Shown here one piece after another: positions 8,088-17,062 of a DNA stretch of 64,000 nt; within the stretch, counting starts at the first letter, position 1; every line of letters begins with the position of its first letter. The stretch is from Lachnospiraceae bacterium (lineage in GTDB: Bacteria > Bacillota > Clostridia > Lachnospirales > Lachnospiraceae), in NCBI GenBank assembly GCA_003979345.1, contig RYVZ01000009.1, positions 27,370 through 91,369 on the forward strand, in the 5' to 3' direction. The position numbers were made by a program, and so were the translations under genes. The notes under the pieces are model-generated. The model was not told where the DNA came from. It searched no databases and was given only the letters and a program-made list of their open reading frames with translations.

Positions 8088-9608
8088 GTGTATGGACTAA
8101 TGCAGGATCCGCCATCTGCCGGAGGGACCGGAGGGACCGGAGCTGTGTTTGATCCGAATGCGCTCGCGGAAAGCGGAATACTGGAAGTACAGGGAGAACC
8201 GCTGTCTTTGACCGGGCGCGGTGTTTTGATCGGATTTGTAGATACGGGAATACGCTACGAACAGGATGTATTCAGACGCAGTGACGGATCGACACGCATT
8301 GCATCCATCTGGGATCAGGAAGCGGATCGTGTTTATACTGAGGAGGAGATCAACGAAGCGCTGTTAAGTGAAGATCCGCAGAGTATGGTGCCGGTGACCG
8401 ACGAGATCGGGCACGGAACAGCGATGGCAAGTGTGGCGGCGGGAAGCAGGGTGGACGGGGGAAGGACTTTCACCGGGGCTGCGCCGGACAGCCGGATATT
8501 GGTTGTCAAGGTACGGCCGGCACCCAGAGACGTGCGCGAATACTATCTGGTGGCGGACAGCGCCGTATGTTACAGCGAACAGGATATCAGCGCCGGGCTG
8601 CGGTATTTGGATAATGAGGCGGAACGGATCGGACTTCCGCTTGTGATCTGCTTCGGGATGGGGACAAATCTCTCATCTCATACAGGTACATCGATGCTGG
8701 AGCGTACGATCAACAGCATTGCGGTGAAAATAGGGCGCGCGGTTGTGATCTGCAACGGAAATGAGGGAAATAAGCAGCATCATTTTATGGGATGTTTTAA
8801 CCGTAACGTATTTCAGGACGAGTCCGGCAGTAAACTGAAGCGGGATGTAGAAATCCGTGTTTCCGAGGGCGTGCAGGGATTCACCTTAAATGTATGGGGG
8901 ACGCAGCCGTATCAGTATCAGTTTTCCTTGCGGAGTCCCGGTGGTGAGACGATCCGCGATATTCGTATGAACACGGATGAGACGGCGACCTATCGTTTTG
9001 TTTACGATAAGACGGTTTTGTATCTTGATGCGCAGCGTGTAGAGACAGGGAGCGGCGCCCAGCTTCTGTTTGTGCGCTTTGTCCAGCCGTCGCCCGGCAT
9101 TTGGACGCTGACCGTGACGGAGGAGGAGAGGGCAAACTATGCGCTGTTTCATGCCTGGCTTCCTATTGAAGAGTTTCTGACTGCACCCGTGACGTTTTTG
9201 GAGCCAAGCCCGTATATCACGCTGACCGATCCCGCAGCGGCGGGGGATGCGATCAGCGTATCAACTTATGATGACCTGAACAACAGTTTTTATCCGGAGT
9301 CGGGCAGAGGATTTACGCGGGACGGGAGGGTTAAACCGGATCTTGCCTCTCCGGGCGTTCAAGTCTCTACATCGGTCGGCAAGCGGAGCGGCTCAAGCAT
9401 TGCGGCTGCGATCGCGGTAGGCGGTGTGGCACAGTTCATGCAGTGGGCGGTGACGGAAAATCATATTCCGTGGGTCAACTCTCTCAATGTCAGAAATTAT
9501 CTTGTGCGCGGTGCGGTCAGGGATCTGGATATTGTCTATCCGAGCAGGGAGTGGGGATATGGCAGGCTTTCCATTTCGGGTGTTTTTGAAAGTATGGCGG
9601 AGCTGTAG
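8088..9608 (+). CDS. S8 family (subtilisin-like) peptidase, Csp-like
   Basis: From GTG 8088 the protein has 506 residues. The triad is D52 (FVDTGI), H109 (GHGTAMA) and S437 (GSSIAAA); the last motif differs from the usual GTSMA but keeps the serine. No signal peptide is seen, as in the Csp-type subtilases of spore-forming Clostridia, which carry a large insert between His and Ser (here a jelly-roll-like region, about residues 240-370). The start is chosen because GGGGAG at 8073-8078 is nine bases before 8088, whereas the ATGs at 8049 and 8064 lie inside the clpX terminator. Spore germination proteases are one possible role; substrate is unknown. Confidence 0.88.
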   Translation: MYGLMQDPPSAGGTGGTGAVFDPNALAESGILEVQGEPLSLTGRGVLIGFVDTGIRYEQDVFRRSDGSTRIASIWDQEADRVYTEEEINEALLSEDPQSMVPVTDEIGHGTAMASVAAGSRVDGGRTFTGAAPDSRILVVKVRPAPRDVREYYLVADSAVCYSEQDISAGLRYLDNEAERIGLPLVICFGMGTNLSSHTGTSMLERTINSIAVKIGRAVVICNGNEGNKQHHFMGCFNRNVFQDESGSKLKRDVEIRVSEGVQGFTLNVWGTQPYQYQFSLRSPGGETIRDIRMNTDETATYRFVYDKTVLYLDAQRVETGSGAQLLFVRFVQPSPGIWTLTVTEEERANYALFHAWLPIEEFLTAPVTFLEPSPYITLTDPAAAGDAISVSTYDDLNNSFYPESGRGFTRDGRVKPDLASPGVQVSTSVGKRSGSSIAAAIAVGGVAQFMQWAVTENHIPWVNSLNVRNYLVRGAVRDLDIVYPSREWGYGRLSISGVFESMAEL

Positions 9609-9976
9609 AATGCGGGGAATGGTTCGGAAGTTTACAAATTGATGTGACATACGTGTCATACCAATGGCACCAAACGGAATGTGACAGATAAATCGTGACG
9701 TCATTGCAGATGTCAGAATTGTGAAAATACTGAGAATACAGGGATTGACAGCGGGAACTGTCGGCAGGAACGACAGGAAAAGAAAAAGCGACAGGTAATT
9801 ATGACATAAGATGTGACGGCGCATGGCATTTTGTGCTTCAATGCCATGCGCCGTGTTATAAACATAAGAAACTGCAGCCGGAAAAATTTGTACGGTCAGC
9901 CGGCGTTTCGTGATCGTCTGCCCGATGGTCAGGGCTTTGACATACGAATTCTGTCTGCCGGGATAAAAGAAGGAAA
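9609..9976. other. Intergenic region with dyads, no gene
   Basis: No coding frame is supported here. It contains a CRP-like half-palindromic site TGTGACATACGTGTCATA at 9643-9660, a small GACAG/CTGTC dyad near 9746, and a perfect 14-bp stem (CGGCGCATGGCATT at 9817-9830 with AATGCCATGCGCCG at 9840-9853). The stem lacks a clear T-run on either strand, but it lies between convergent genes and probably ends transcription or protects mRNA ends. Confidence 0.6.
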
Positions 9977-10912
9977 TCAGGCTGTGATCAGTGTTCCTGC
10001 TTTACCCTTGACAGCGTCTGCGACCCTGCTGAGAGAAGTGATCAACACACTGCCTGTCCGCACCTGGGTAAGATATGTGATGGCGGCTTCGATCTTAGGC
10101 AGCATGTCCCCCTTGCCAAACTGGTTCTCGGCAAGAAGGTTTTTGGCCTCGCTGACTGTCATGGAGGAGATCGCTGTCTGATCTTCTTTTTTGTAGTTGC
10201 GGTAAACTTCATCGACACTCGTCAGGATGATCAGCATATCCGCCTTCAGTTTTGCGGCAAGAAGACCTGCAATGCTGTCTTTTTCTATAACGGCTGAGGC
10301 GCCTTTTAAGGCGTGCTGCTGTTCTATGACCGGAATGCCGCCGCCTCCGCAGGCAATGACTGCCTGCCCCGCGTCGGCGAGCGTGCGGATCGCATCGATC
10401 TCCACAATGTCGATGGGTTTCGGTGCGGCAACCACTCTTCGGAAGCCGCTTCGGGGCTGACCGATGACATAATTTCCTTTTTTGGTTTCTGCTTCGGCTT
10501 CCTCGGCAGACAGGATGCGCCCGATCACTTTGTCCGGCTCATAAAAAGCTTCATCATAAGGATCCACCGTGACCTGTGTGAGGATCGTGCTGACCGGGGT
10601 AGCAATGCCCCGCTCTAAAAGCTGTGCACGCAGCGCGTTCTGAATATCGTAACCGACATATCCCTGACTCATGGCTGAACACACGCACATGGGAGCGGGC
10701 GTATAGTCCGCGTAAATGCGGTGCAATTCGCTCATGGCTTTGTGGATCATACTGACCTGAGGGCCATTGCTGTGCGTGATGGTGAGCTGGTAATCAGCCT
10801 CGATCAAATCAGCGAGCGCCGCTGCCGTGACCCTGACGGCGGACTGCTGCTGTGTTGTGTTATGTCCGAGCGCTTCGTGACCGAGTGATACCACTACCCT
10901 TTTTTTATTCAT
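9977..10912 (-). CDS. arcC: Carbamate kinase
   Basis: A 311-residue amino-acid-kinase-fold protein matching carbamate kinase in length. Visible family features are the N-terminal VVVSLGHEALGH, THSNGPQV, the ACGGGGIPV motif and a C-terminal GKGDMLPKIEAA segment. It transfers phosphate between carbamoyl phosphate and ADP, making ATP at the end of arginine or agmatine/allantoin degradation in the cytoplasm. No arginine deiminase or carbamoyltransferase gene is adjacent in the window. AAAGGA stands upstream of the ATG at 10912. The upstream region carries CRP/ArcR-like palindromes and a four-copy repeat, described separately. Confidence 0.95.
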   Translation of the reverse strand: MNKKRVVVSLGHEALGHNTTQQQSAVRVTAAALADLIEADYQLTITHSNGPQVSMIHKAMSELHRIYADYTPAPMCVCSAMSQGYVGYDIQNALRAQLLERGIATPVSTILTQVTVDPYDEAFYEPDKVIGRILSAEEAEAETKKGNYVIGQPRSGFRRVVAAPKPIDIVEIDAIRTLADAGQAVIACGGGGIPVIEQQHALKGASAVIEKDSIAGLLAAKLKADMLIILTSVDEVYRNYKKEDQTAISSMTVSEAKNLLAENQFGKGDMLPKIEAAITYLTQVRTGSVLITSLSRVADAVKGKAGTLITA

Positions 10913-10962
10913 AAAAGTTAATTCCTTTCTGCTTTAAGCCGGTGTAATTTCCCAAATTCAAA

Positions 10963-11042
10963 GGAGTGCCGCAGGCATTTCTGGAGTGCCGCAGGCATTT
11001 CTGGAGTGCCGCAGGTATTTCTGGAATGCCGCAGGCATTTCT
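10963..11042. repeat. Four tandem 20-bp repeats in the arcC leader
   Basis: Units GGAGTGCCGCAGGCATTTCT start at 10963, 10983, 11003 and 11023, with one T substitution in the third copy and one A in the fourth. Each unit contains the small dyad TGCC-GCA-GGCA. The array ends 50 bases before the arcC start on the minus strand, probably inside the transcribed leader. Confidence 0.9.
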
Positions 11043-11086
11043 TTTGGACTCAGTATAGCAAATTTTGGCGGATTTGTATAGTGGCA

Positions 11087-11127
11087 TGTGACGTTATGTG
11101 TCACATGTGACGCTATGCCGTCACATG
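11087..11127 (-). promoter_or_regulatory. Two CRP/ArcR-like palindromes upstream of arcC
   Basis: TGTGAC-N7-GTCACA at 11087-11105 is directly followed by TGTGAC-N8-GTCACA at 11106-11125. The second extends to a perfect 9-bp dyad (CATGTGACG/CGTCACATG, 11104-11127). A TATACT -10-like hexamer lies on the minus strand at 11057-11052, placing the two dyad centres about 50 and 70 bases upstream of the expected start point. TGTGA-N6-TCACA-type sites are bound by CRP/FNR-family proteins, among them ArcR of arginine deiminase operons. Regulation of arcC is an inference. Confidence 0.55.
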
Positions 11128-11143
11128 TCCCATGCGTCTGTAC

Positions 11144-12565
11144 CTATACCGCCGCACCATCGGAACCGGATTTTGAAAAAAGCTTCTGAGTCCGGTGGTA
11201 GACATGGAAAAACGCTGGGATGAGGAACAGATCGGCAAAAATCCATGCGGCTGGGCTTGCAAAGCCGACTGCGTAAAAGCCGAAAGCGGGAACGATCAAA
11301 AAGCCCACGAAAGCGCGTGCAGCCATCTCACACACACCTGCCAGCATCGCAAAGCGCGAATATCCCATGCCCTGAATCAGAAAACGGACGATATTGACGA
11401 GTGCGAGCGGAAAATAGAACAGTGCGTTGATGCACAGGAAGCGGTATGCCATCGTCATGATCCCGGTATCTTCCGCATGCAGGAACAACAAAAGCAGATA
11501 TCTGCCACAAAAGAACACGAGGATCAGGGCGATCACGGAGTAGGCGGCGCCTAGAAGGGTACATGCTTTTAAGCCGTCCCAGATGCGCTCTGTCTTTTTG
11601 GCGCCGATATTCTGACCGCCGTAAGTCGCCATGGTAGAGCCCATCGCGTCAAACGGGCAGACTAAAAAATTCCCGAGCCGGTTGCCGGCGGTGACAGCGG
11701 CGACGGCAGTAGTGCCGAGGTCATTGACCGCTGTCTGAAGGATGACGGAGCCGATTGCCGTGATCGAGTATTGCAGTCCCATCGGGATGCCCATGTTGCA
11801 AAGAATCTTCCCGCAATGCGCATCATAGAACAGCTCGTGCTTGCTTTCGGGCCGCAGAACCGGGTATTTGCGGATCATGAAGATCAGGCAGGCAGCGCCG
11901 GATACGAATTGTGAGATGACGGTCGCATAGGCGGCGCCCGCCACATTCAGGTCAAACACCAGAATAAAGAGCAGATCAAGCCCAATGTTTATGATCGAGG
12001 ATAAAACAAGAAAAATAACGGGTGTTTTACTGTCGCCGAGCGACCGGATGATCCCGGAAAGCATGTTATAGAGGTAGATGACCGGAATTCCGAGGAAAAT
12101 GATAAAAATATAGGAGTATGCCTGGTCGATAATGTTTTCCGGCGTGCGCATGAGCGTAAGGATCTGTCTGCAGGACAGGGATACGCCGACGGTCATGACG
12201 ATGGCAAATGCGAGTGAGAGCCATGCACCGTTCCAGACCATTTTGCGCATGCCTGCATAGTCGCCCGCACCGAAACGCTGTGCGACCGGAATGGAAAAAC
12301 CGCTGCAGATGCCGATGCAGAATCCAATGATCAGAAAATTGATGGAGCCGGTGGAGCCGACTGCGGCAAGTGCATTCGCATCAATGCATTTGCCGACAAT
12401 GATTGTATCTACAAGACCGTAGACTTGCTGAAACAGCAAGCCGAATAAAAGCGGAATGGAAAAACCTAAAATGAGCGACATCGGTTTTCCCTGCGTTAGA
12501 TCCTTCGTCAGTGTACCATGCTTTTGGTTCTTAGCCGATGTAAATGCCTTGTTATGTGCTGCCAT
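11144..12565 (-). CDS. MATE family efflux transporter
   Basis: A 473-residue polytopic membrane protein with about twelve hydrophobic segments, the expected length for the family. The N-terminal part reads LILGFSIPLLFGLLFQQVYGLVDTI, split over two short motifs (IPLLFG and QVYGLVDTI), and the second half repeats the pattern after GAAYSVIAL. Such proteins export cationic drugs or metabolites in exchange for Na+ or H+. Substrate cannot be read from sequence. It is transcribed toward arcC, with the TGTGAC palindromes between the two genes. Confidence 0.9.
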   Translation of the reverse strand: MAAHNKAFTSAKNQKHGTLTKDLTQGKPMSLILGFSIPLLFGLLFQQVYGLVDTIIVGKCIDANALAAVGSTGSINFLIIGFCIGICSGFSIPVAQRFGAGDYAGMRKMVWNGAWLSLAFAIVMTVGVSLSCRQILTLMRTPENIIDQAYSYIFIIFLGIPVIYLYNMLSGIIRSLGDSKTPVIFLVLSSIINIGLDLLFILVFDLNVAGAAYATVISQFVSGAACLIFMIRKYPVLRPESKHELFYDAHCGKILCNMGIPMGLQYSITAIGSVILQTAVNDLGTTAVAAVTAGNRLGNFLVCPFDAMGSTMATYGGQNIGAKKTERIWDGLKACTLLGAAYSVIALILVFFCGRYLLLLFLHAEDTGIMTMAYRFLCINALFYFPLALVNIVRFLIQGMGYSRFAMLAGVCEMAARAFVGFLIVPAFGFYAVGFASPAAWIFADLFLIPAFFHVYHRTQKLFSKSGSDGAAV

Positions 12566-12882
12566 AGCCTGTGCCTTTCTCCTGAGATCCGTTTAGATGC
12601 TTTTTTGTGGATTTTGTAAGCCTGCATGCCGTCTGAAATATTCCTATGACACTATAGCAGAAATAGATAAAAGCTCAAGAGGAAAAAAATAAAATTTTCA
12701 TAAAAGATAGTAAGAGATCTGTATCATTTTCGGGAATAAAAAATCTAAAGATGTAACAGAAAACGGTCAAAGTAGTGATAATGTCTTTTCGTACTAGCAT
12801 TTATGTGGAGGAAATGGTAAAATAGTACTAATTATTGAATGGGAATGATCAGGTCAATGTTTATACAAAACGAAGGAAGGGC
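12566..12882. other. Intergenic region between divergent MATE and chemoreceptor genes
   Basis: AT-rich stretch without a supported gene; it must hold the divergent promoters. A TAAAGATG...CGGTCAA pair near 12753 loosely resembles a flagellar sigma-28 promoter, but the match is too weak to call. Confidence 0.4.
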
Positions 12883-14358
12883 ATGGTGACTTGTATGGAG
12901 TTGTCAATCTTAAAAAACGAAGAAAAACGTACGAATTTTATTATGTTCTTATTTTATGCCGCGGTGCCGTTTGTTGCATTTTTGTATGTATTGTTTTTTA
13001 ACGGGGGATCGGTGCGGGACAGTATCGCGCTGACAATGGCAGCGTCTGGACTTATGATCAAGCTGTTTGAAAGAATACTTGGCAAATATGCGAAATATCT
13101 GTATGTTTCCATTCTGCCGGTCTGCGGAGCCGTCACCATCGTATTTGGTACGCCGCGCGGATTCGGTGCGATGGTCGAAGCCTATTTTTTGATTCTGTTT
13201 CTGGCGGTCTCCTACTATGATCTTTCCGTGATCTGGGTGTATACCGTCGTACTTCTCGCATCCAATGCTATCGCAATGATCTGTTTTCCGGCAGCTTATC
13301 TGGTTATGTATACGCTTCCTATCTGGATCTTTATTGTGATGGTATATACGCTTGCAGTCCTTGCGGCTGTGATGATCATTACACGGGCGCGGTCACTGTT
13401 CATGGACGTGGAGAAAAAGGACAATGAGGTGCAGGGACTGCTCGCTAATGTGCGGCAGGCGTTTACCGGACTTCAGGAATCGGCTGACAGCATTCATGCT
13501 TCTTTGAGCGGATTTAAGCAGAGTACGCAGGATATTGCTGCTTCTGCAGAAGAAATCTCCGACAGCTCGAAACAGCAGATTGGTGAGGTGAATGGAAGCA
13601 TTGAGATCTTCAATAACTTAAATGATAAGATTCAGGGATCTGAGAAACAGGTTCTGGCCACAATGGATAATATGAACCGGCTCAAAGAAAAAAATGATGA
13701 GGGTATTGCGTCCATATCTGAACTTTCTGAGAAGTTTACCGAGAATATCAAGGCGACGCAGGAAGCGGCTGACGGCGTCGCGGTCCTGTCGCAGAAGTCA
13801 ACGCTGATCGGGGGGATCGTGGACAGTATCAATCAGATCGCGAAGCAGACGAATCTGCTTGCACTGAATGCGGCGATTGAGGCGGCAAGAGCCGGAGAAG
13901 CGGGAAAGGGTTTTGCCGTGGTTGCGGACGAGATCAACGGATTGTCAACGGAATCGGCAAATGCGACCAAGGAGATCGATACGATCTTAAAAGATATTAT
14001 GGCGACAGTCGAGGAGACCGACAGGATCATGGACAGAAATGGCGTGATCGTAAAGGAATCTTCCGAGCGGCTGAACGATACCGTGAAGATTTTTGAGACG
14101 ATGATCCATTCTTCGGACGAAGCGTTATCAATCATCGGAGAATTGAAACAAGAACTGACCTGTATGGTGGAGATCAAGGATGCGCTGATGAAGTCCATGG
14201 ATAGTCTGGAGGAGAACTCACAGAAGTCCGGAGAGACGACGAATGAGATCAGCAGGGCAACGGAAGAGCAGGTAAGCGGTGTGGAGAGCATCTTAAAGTC
14301 GTTGGAGAGCGTGCAGGCGGGGATCGAACGGCTTGCCGGGGTTCTTGAGGCGGAGTAA
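12883..14358 (+). CDS. Methyl-accepting chemotaxis protein with six membrane segments
   Basis: From ATG 12883 the protein has 491 residues. Six closely spaced hydrophobic segments fill residues about 15-170, with no large extracellular ligand domain and no clear HAMP. A long coiled-coil signalling domain follows with the conserved hairpin tip IAKQTNLLALNAAIEAARAG, the CheA/CheW contact region. It should signal from the membrane to the chemotaxis kinase, sensing something in or near the membrane. AAGGA at 12873-12877 supports the start at 12883 rather than the earlier in-frame ATG at 12838. No other chemotaxis gene is nearby. Confidence 0.92.
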   Translation: MVTCMELSILKNEEKRTNFIMFLFYAAVPFVAFLYVLFFNGGSVRDSIALTMAASGLMIKLFERILGKYAKYLYVSILPVCGAVTIVFGTPRGFGAMVEAYFLILFLAVSYYDLSVIWVYTVVLLASNAIAMICFPAAYLVMYTLPIWIFIVMVYTLAVLAAVMIITRARSLFMDVEKKDNEVQGLLANVRQAFTGLQESADSIHASLSGFKQSTQDIAASAEEISDSSKQQIGEVNGSIEIFNNLNDKIQGSEKQVLATMDNMNRLKEKNDEGIASISELSEKFTENIKATQEAADGVAVLSQKSTLIGGIVDSINQIAKQTNLLALNAAIEAARAGEAGKGFAVVADEINGLSTESANATKEIDTILKDIMATVEETDRIMDRNGVIVKESSERLNDTVKIFETMIHSSDEALSIIGELKQELTCMVEIKDALMKSMDSLEENSQKSGETTNEISRATEEQVSGVESILKSLESVQAGIERLAGVLEAE

Positions 14359-14552
14359 GCGTGATGCCGGCGCCTGGTGAAACGAGAGTGTATCGTGAAG
14401 CGTAAATATGTGTGGAGCGCATGATATCATGAGCGTTAGCGAGAAGAATGTGCAAGCATATTCGTCGGTCGGAGAAGTTAACGGGCTTTCCGTTCGGTGT
14501 AAACGGACAGGAAGCGCTGAAAGCGCGGGCTTGCGGGTCCTATGAACTTGTG

Positions 14553-14610
14553 AAAAAGAAGAGAGTGTCCCAAAGTCATGGCATGACTTGAGGACACCCT
14601 CTTCTTTTTT
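14553..14610. terminator. Bidirectional terminator between convergent genes
   Basis: GAAGAG-(A)-GTGTCC pairs with GGACAC-(C)-CTCTTC around an inner AGTCAT/ATGACT stem, with A5 on the left and T6 on the right. It can therefore end both the chemoreceptor transcript (+) and the M56 operon transcript (-). Confidence 0.9.
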
Positions 14611-14662
14611 CGGTGCTTTGGGCAAAGCATGAAATCGTCCTGCCTGCCAACAGGCTTTACGC

Positions 14663-14926
14663 TTACGCTTCGCCGATGTAGATCCAGTCGCCGACCCATT
14701 CTTTGGTGGAAAGATTATAGAGTCGTCTGTAATTTTTGCCGTTTACAGTGTTGTAAATCCATATCAGTTGGTCAGACTGGGGAGAAACAGAGTTCTCCGC
14801 AGAGCGTGCAGACCCCGTGAGCAAAGCAGCGGGCTCTGATGCGGATACGGCGCCGGCAGGCAGTGAGAGCGAGACGGCACAGGACACAATGGCGGCGGCA
14901 CATAAAGATTTCATTTTAGTTTTCAT
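14663..14926 (-). CDS. Small secreted protein of the M56 operon
   Basis: An 87-residue protein with a classical signal peptide (MKTKMKSLCAAAIVSCAVSL, cleavage probably after VSA). The mature part of about 55 residues ends in an aromatic-rich segment (IWIYNTVNGKNYRRLYN, GDWIYIGEA). AAAGGAG precedes the ATG at 14926, and the gene overlaps the 3' end of the M56 gene by 11 bases, so the two are translationally coupled. I do not recognise the family. It may be the secreted product whose expression or surveillance involves the M56 sensor; that is inference. Confidence 0.75.
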   Translation of the reverse strand: MKTKMKSLCAAAIVSCAVSLSLPAGAVSASEPAALLTGSARSAENSVSPQSDQLIWIYNTVNGKNYRRLYNLSTKEWVGDWIYIGEA

Positions 14927-16094
14927 CAATGAGATCTCCTTTCTGGTTATATATTTTTATCCCGTTGGGATAATATACGAGAGAAGTATCGGTCACAAAG
15001 TAACTGCCGTTTATATAGACTTCATAAGTGGAGGAATCAATTTTGATTGCATAAGTATTTTCCACTGTGGGCACCGTATAGTTCTGACTGATCTCCGGCG
15101 GAAGGTAAGAAGCTTCCAATATAAAACAGTAGGACAGAAGATAGATGCCTGCCGCGGAAAGCGTGATGATAATGCCGCTGCTAATTTTCTGCCAAATATG
15201 TGAAGCATGCAGAAGCATTGTGATCCGTCTCTTTAATTCGGTCTCCTTGGACGGTGCGAAAAAGCAGCCGTCCCGTTCGATGAAACGCGGGGGCTGTGGG
15301 GCATCTGTCAGGGACATTTTCTGGATATATAACAGACATTCGGTGTACTGCACGGTGACGTCCGGCGCGTTTTGGGTGATCTTTTTGTCAATATTCATTT
15401 CGAGCAGCGTATTCGTCTGCCTGTGGAGCAGCGCGCATGCGGGATTCCACCAGTAAAAAATGGATAAGAGACGCAGGATTCCTTTGATCAGAAAATCGTG
15501 ATGGAAATAGTGCATCGCTTCATGGGTAAGGACATAGTAGCGCTGCCCGGAAGTAAGCAGTAAGTGATCGGGCAGAACGATGCAGGGATTTCTGTGCCCG
15601 GATATCATCGGGATTTTGAGACCGGACAGTTCGATCACACGAAAGCGGTTTTCCCTGCCGTGCTGTCTGCACAGATCGTTCAGGACAGCCTGATAGCCCG
15701 GATCGTTCGTCTTGTCTTTTCCGTATTTCTGAATATGATCCTGTATATGCCGGCGATCGTGAAGATAGCGGACAATGTGAACCAAAATACCGCCCACCCA
15801 TATAAGCTCAAAGATGTTCCACAGGGAGAGGCGGATCGAAAAAAATATAATCCAGTGCTCACGAAAAGAGGCGACTGCCCGGGATAAGAATCTGGGCATA
15901 TAGATATTTGTGGAAAACGGAAGCTCAAACGGAAAAAGAAGCCGGATCACGGTCAGGACAACTATCAATGTCAGTACCTGATATCCGACGCGCGCCATGG
16001 TCTTTCCGTGAAGAAATAGCAAAGAGATCACAGTGGCAAGGATATTACTGGTCAGCAGAGTCATGAGAACGGTTGAAAACGAAAAATTCAGCAT
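14916..16094 (-). CDS. BlaR1/MecR1-like M56 membrane metallopeptidase
   Basis: A 392-residue protein with N-terminal membrane helices, a cytoplasmic zinc-protease segment with HEAMHYFHHD (HExxH type), the WNPACALLHRQ helix and NIDK motif usual for M56, then another membrane helix and a short extracellular tail of about 90 residues. BlaR1-like proteins sense an envelope ligand outside and cleave or inactivate a BlaI-type repressor inside. The tail is too short for a beta-lactam-binding domain, so it probably senses something else. AAGGAG supports the start. The BlaI-like repressor gene lies directly upstream. Confidence 0.88.
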   Translation of the reverse strand: MLNFSFSTVLMTLLTSNILATVISLLFLHGKTMARVGYQVLTLIVVLTVIRLLFPFELPFSTNIYMPRFLSRAVASFREHWIIFFSIRLSLWNIFELIWVGGILVHIVRYLHDRRHIQDHIQKYGKDKTNDPGYQAVLNDLCRQHGRENRFRVIELSGLKIPMISGHRNPCIVLPDHLLLTSGQRYYVLTHEAMHYFHHDFLIKGILRLLSIFYWWNPACALLHRQTNTLLEMNIDKKITQNAPDVTVQYTECLLYIQKMSLTDAPQPPRFIERDGCFFAPSKETELKRRITMLLHASHIWQKISSGIIITLSAAGIYLLSYCFILEASYLPPEISQNYTVPTVENTYAIKIDSSTYEVYINGSYFVTDTSLVYYPNGIKIYNQKGDLIDEN

Positions 16095-16171
16095 AACGTC
16101 TCCTTATCTTTTGAATACAATATACAATATGTTCCGCTACTTATCACATGAGCTTCTGCTTTCATGCTTTG

Positions 16172-16585
16172 TTATTTTTCTTTTGAACCGTGACTTTTTT
16201 CCTTATATTCCTGAAGCAGCTGTTCTAACTCGCTGATCTCTTCCATAACCTGTTCGGGATGATCGTCCGCCTGTACCATGGCACTCATCAAGGTCTGACC
16301 GGACACCAGTTTACTAAAATGAATGTATTCGTCCTGGAACATTTTCCGGATTGTATCAGGAGCTGTCTCGGTCGCCCGAAAGCGTCTGGAAAAAATGTTC
16401 CCGTCCATCGTGATGTCTGCCACTTCGATCAGTTTGAATTTTAGCAGCTTACGAATCACGGGCTGTACAATGTTGGAGGTAAATTGCGGACGAAGCTTGA
16501 TGATCTGGGATACGTTCAAGGGCTCCTCCGAATGAAAGATCAAACATAAGATGTCATATTCTTTTGCGTTCAAATATTTTGTCAT
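16172..16585 (-). CDS. BlaI/MecI/CopY-family transcriptional repressor
   Basis: A 137-residue winged-helix protein beginning MTKYLNAKEYDIL, with a recognition region near residues 25-60 and a charged C-terminal dimerisation helix (EQVMEEISELEQLLQEYKEK). Length and architecture match BlaI-type repressors, which bind dyads as dimers and are removed when the partner M56 protease is activated. AGGAGT precedes the start. It is the first gene of a three-gene operon (repressor, M56 sensor, small secreted protein). The operator is not obvious; a widely spaced ATTCTCTA/TAGAGAAT pair lies upstream around 16703-16764. Confidence 0.82.
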   Translation of the reverse strand: MTKYLNAKEYDILCLIFHSEEPLNVSQIIKLRPQFTSNIVQPVIRKLLKFKLIEVADITMDGNIFSRRFRATETAPDTIRKMFQDEYIHFSKLVSGQTLMSAMVQADDHPEQVMEEISELEQLLQEYKEKSHGSKEK

Positions 16586-16599
16586 AATCGTTACTCCTG

Positions 16600-17062
16600 T
16601 TACGCATGATGAAAGGTCTGATGATCGGGTCCGGTTTCATGATGAAATTTGATCTTCAGAGCTTCATTTTTTTATGCTTTTTTAATAGCTTGCCTGCTAC
16701 CTATTCTCTACTATACAATAATGGATTTGAAAAATAAATGTATATCAATCCGAATATAGAGAATTCTAGTATTTATACAAATTTATTTATATAATATAAC
16801 ATTATATATGAGATTGATAAATTATTTGGATACGGTACAATTTTATGTGACGTTGCATAGAAGAAGGGGGCGGGGCATTTGATCTTGACGGCGGTGAGGT
16901 GGTATTCCTGCTTGATACAAGCTCTTGAATATTTTATGCGGTTTCCTTGGTTTTGCTCCCAGTCTTTTAGGGCGGACGATGGAATGCGGGCTCATTTTAG
17001 AATTCATATATTATGAATGGTTGTGGCGCTGTAGCCAAATCCATAGCGTACCAAATAGACCG
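16600..17062. other. AT-rich region without a supported gene
   Basis: Contains the promoter side of the BlaI-like gene and further AT-rich sequence. I see no frame with start signal and recognisable product. The part around 16850-17060 has several short ORFs with no coherent protein and looks like degraded sequence. Confidence 0.5.

Noticed and set aside
12740..12790. Flagellar sigma-28 promoter before the chemoreceptor gene
   Set aside because: Only a loose match to the -35 and -10 elements; not enough to call.
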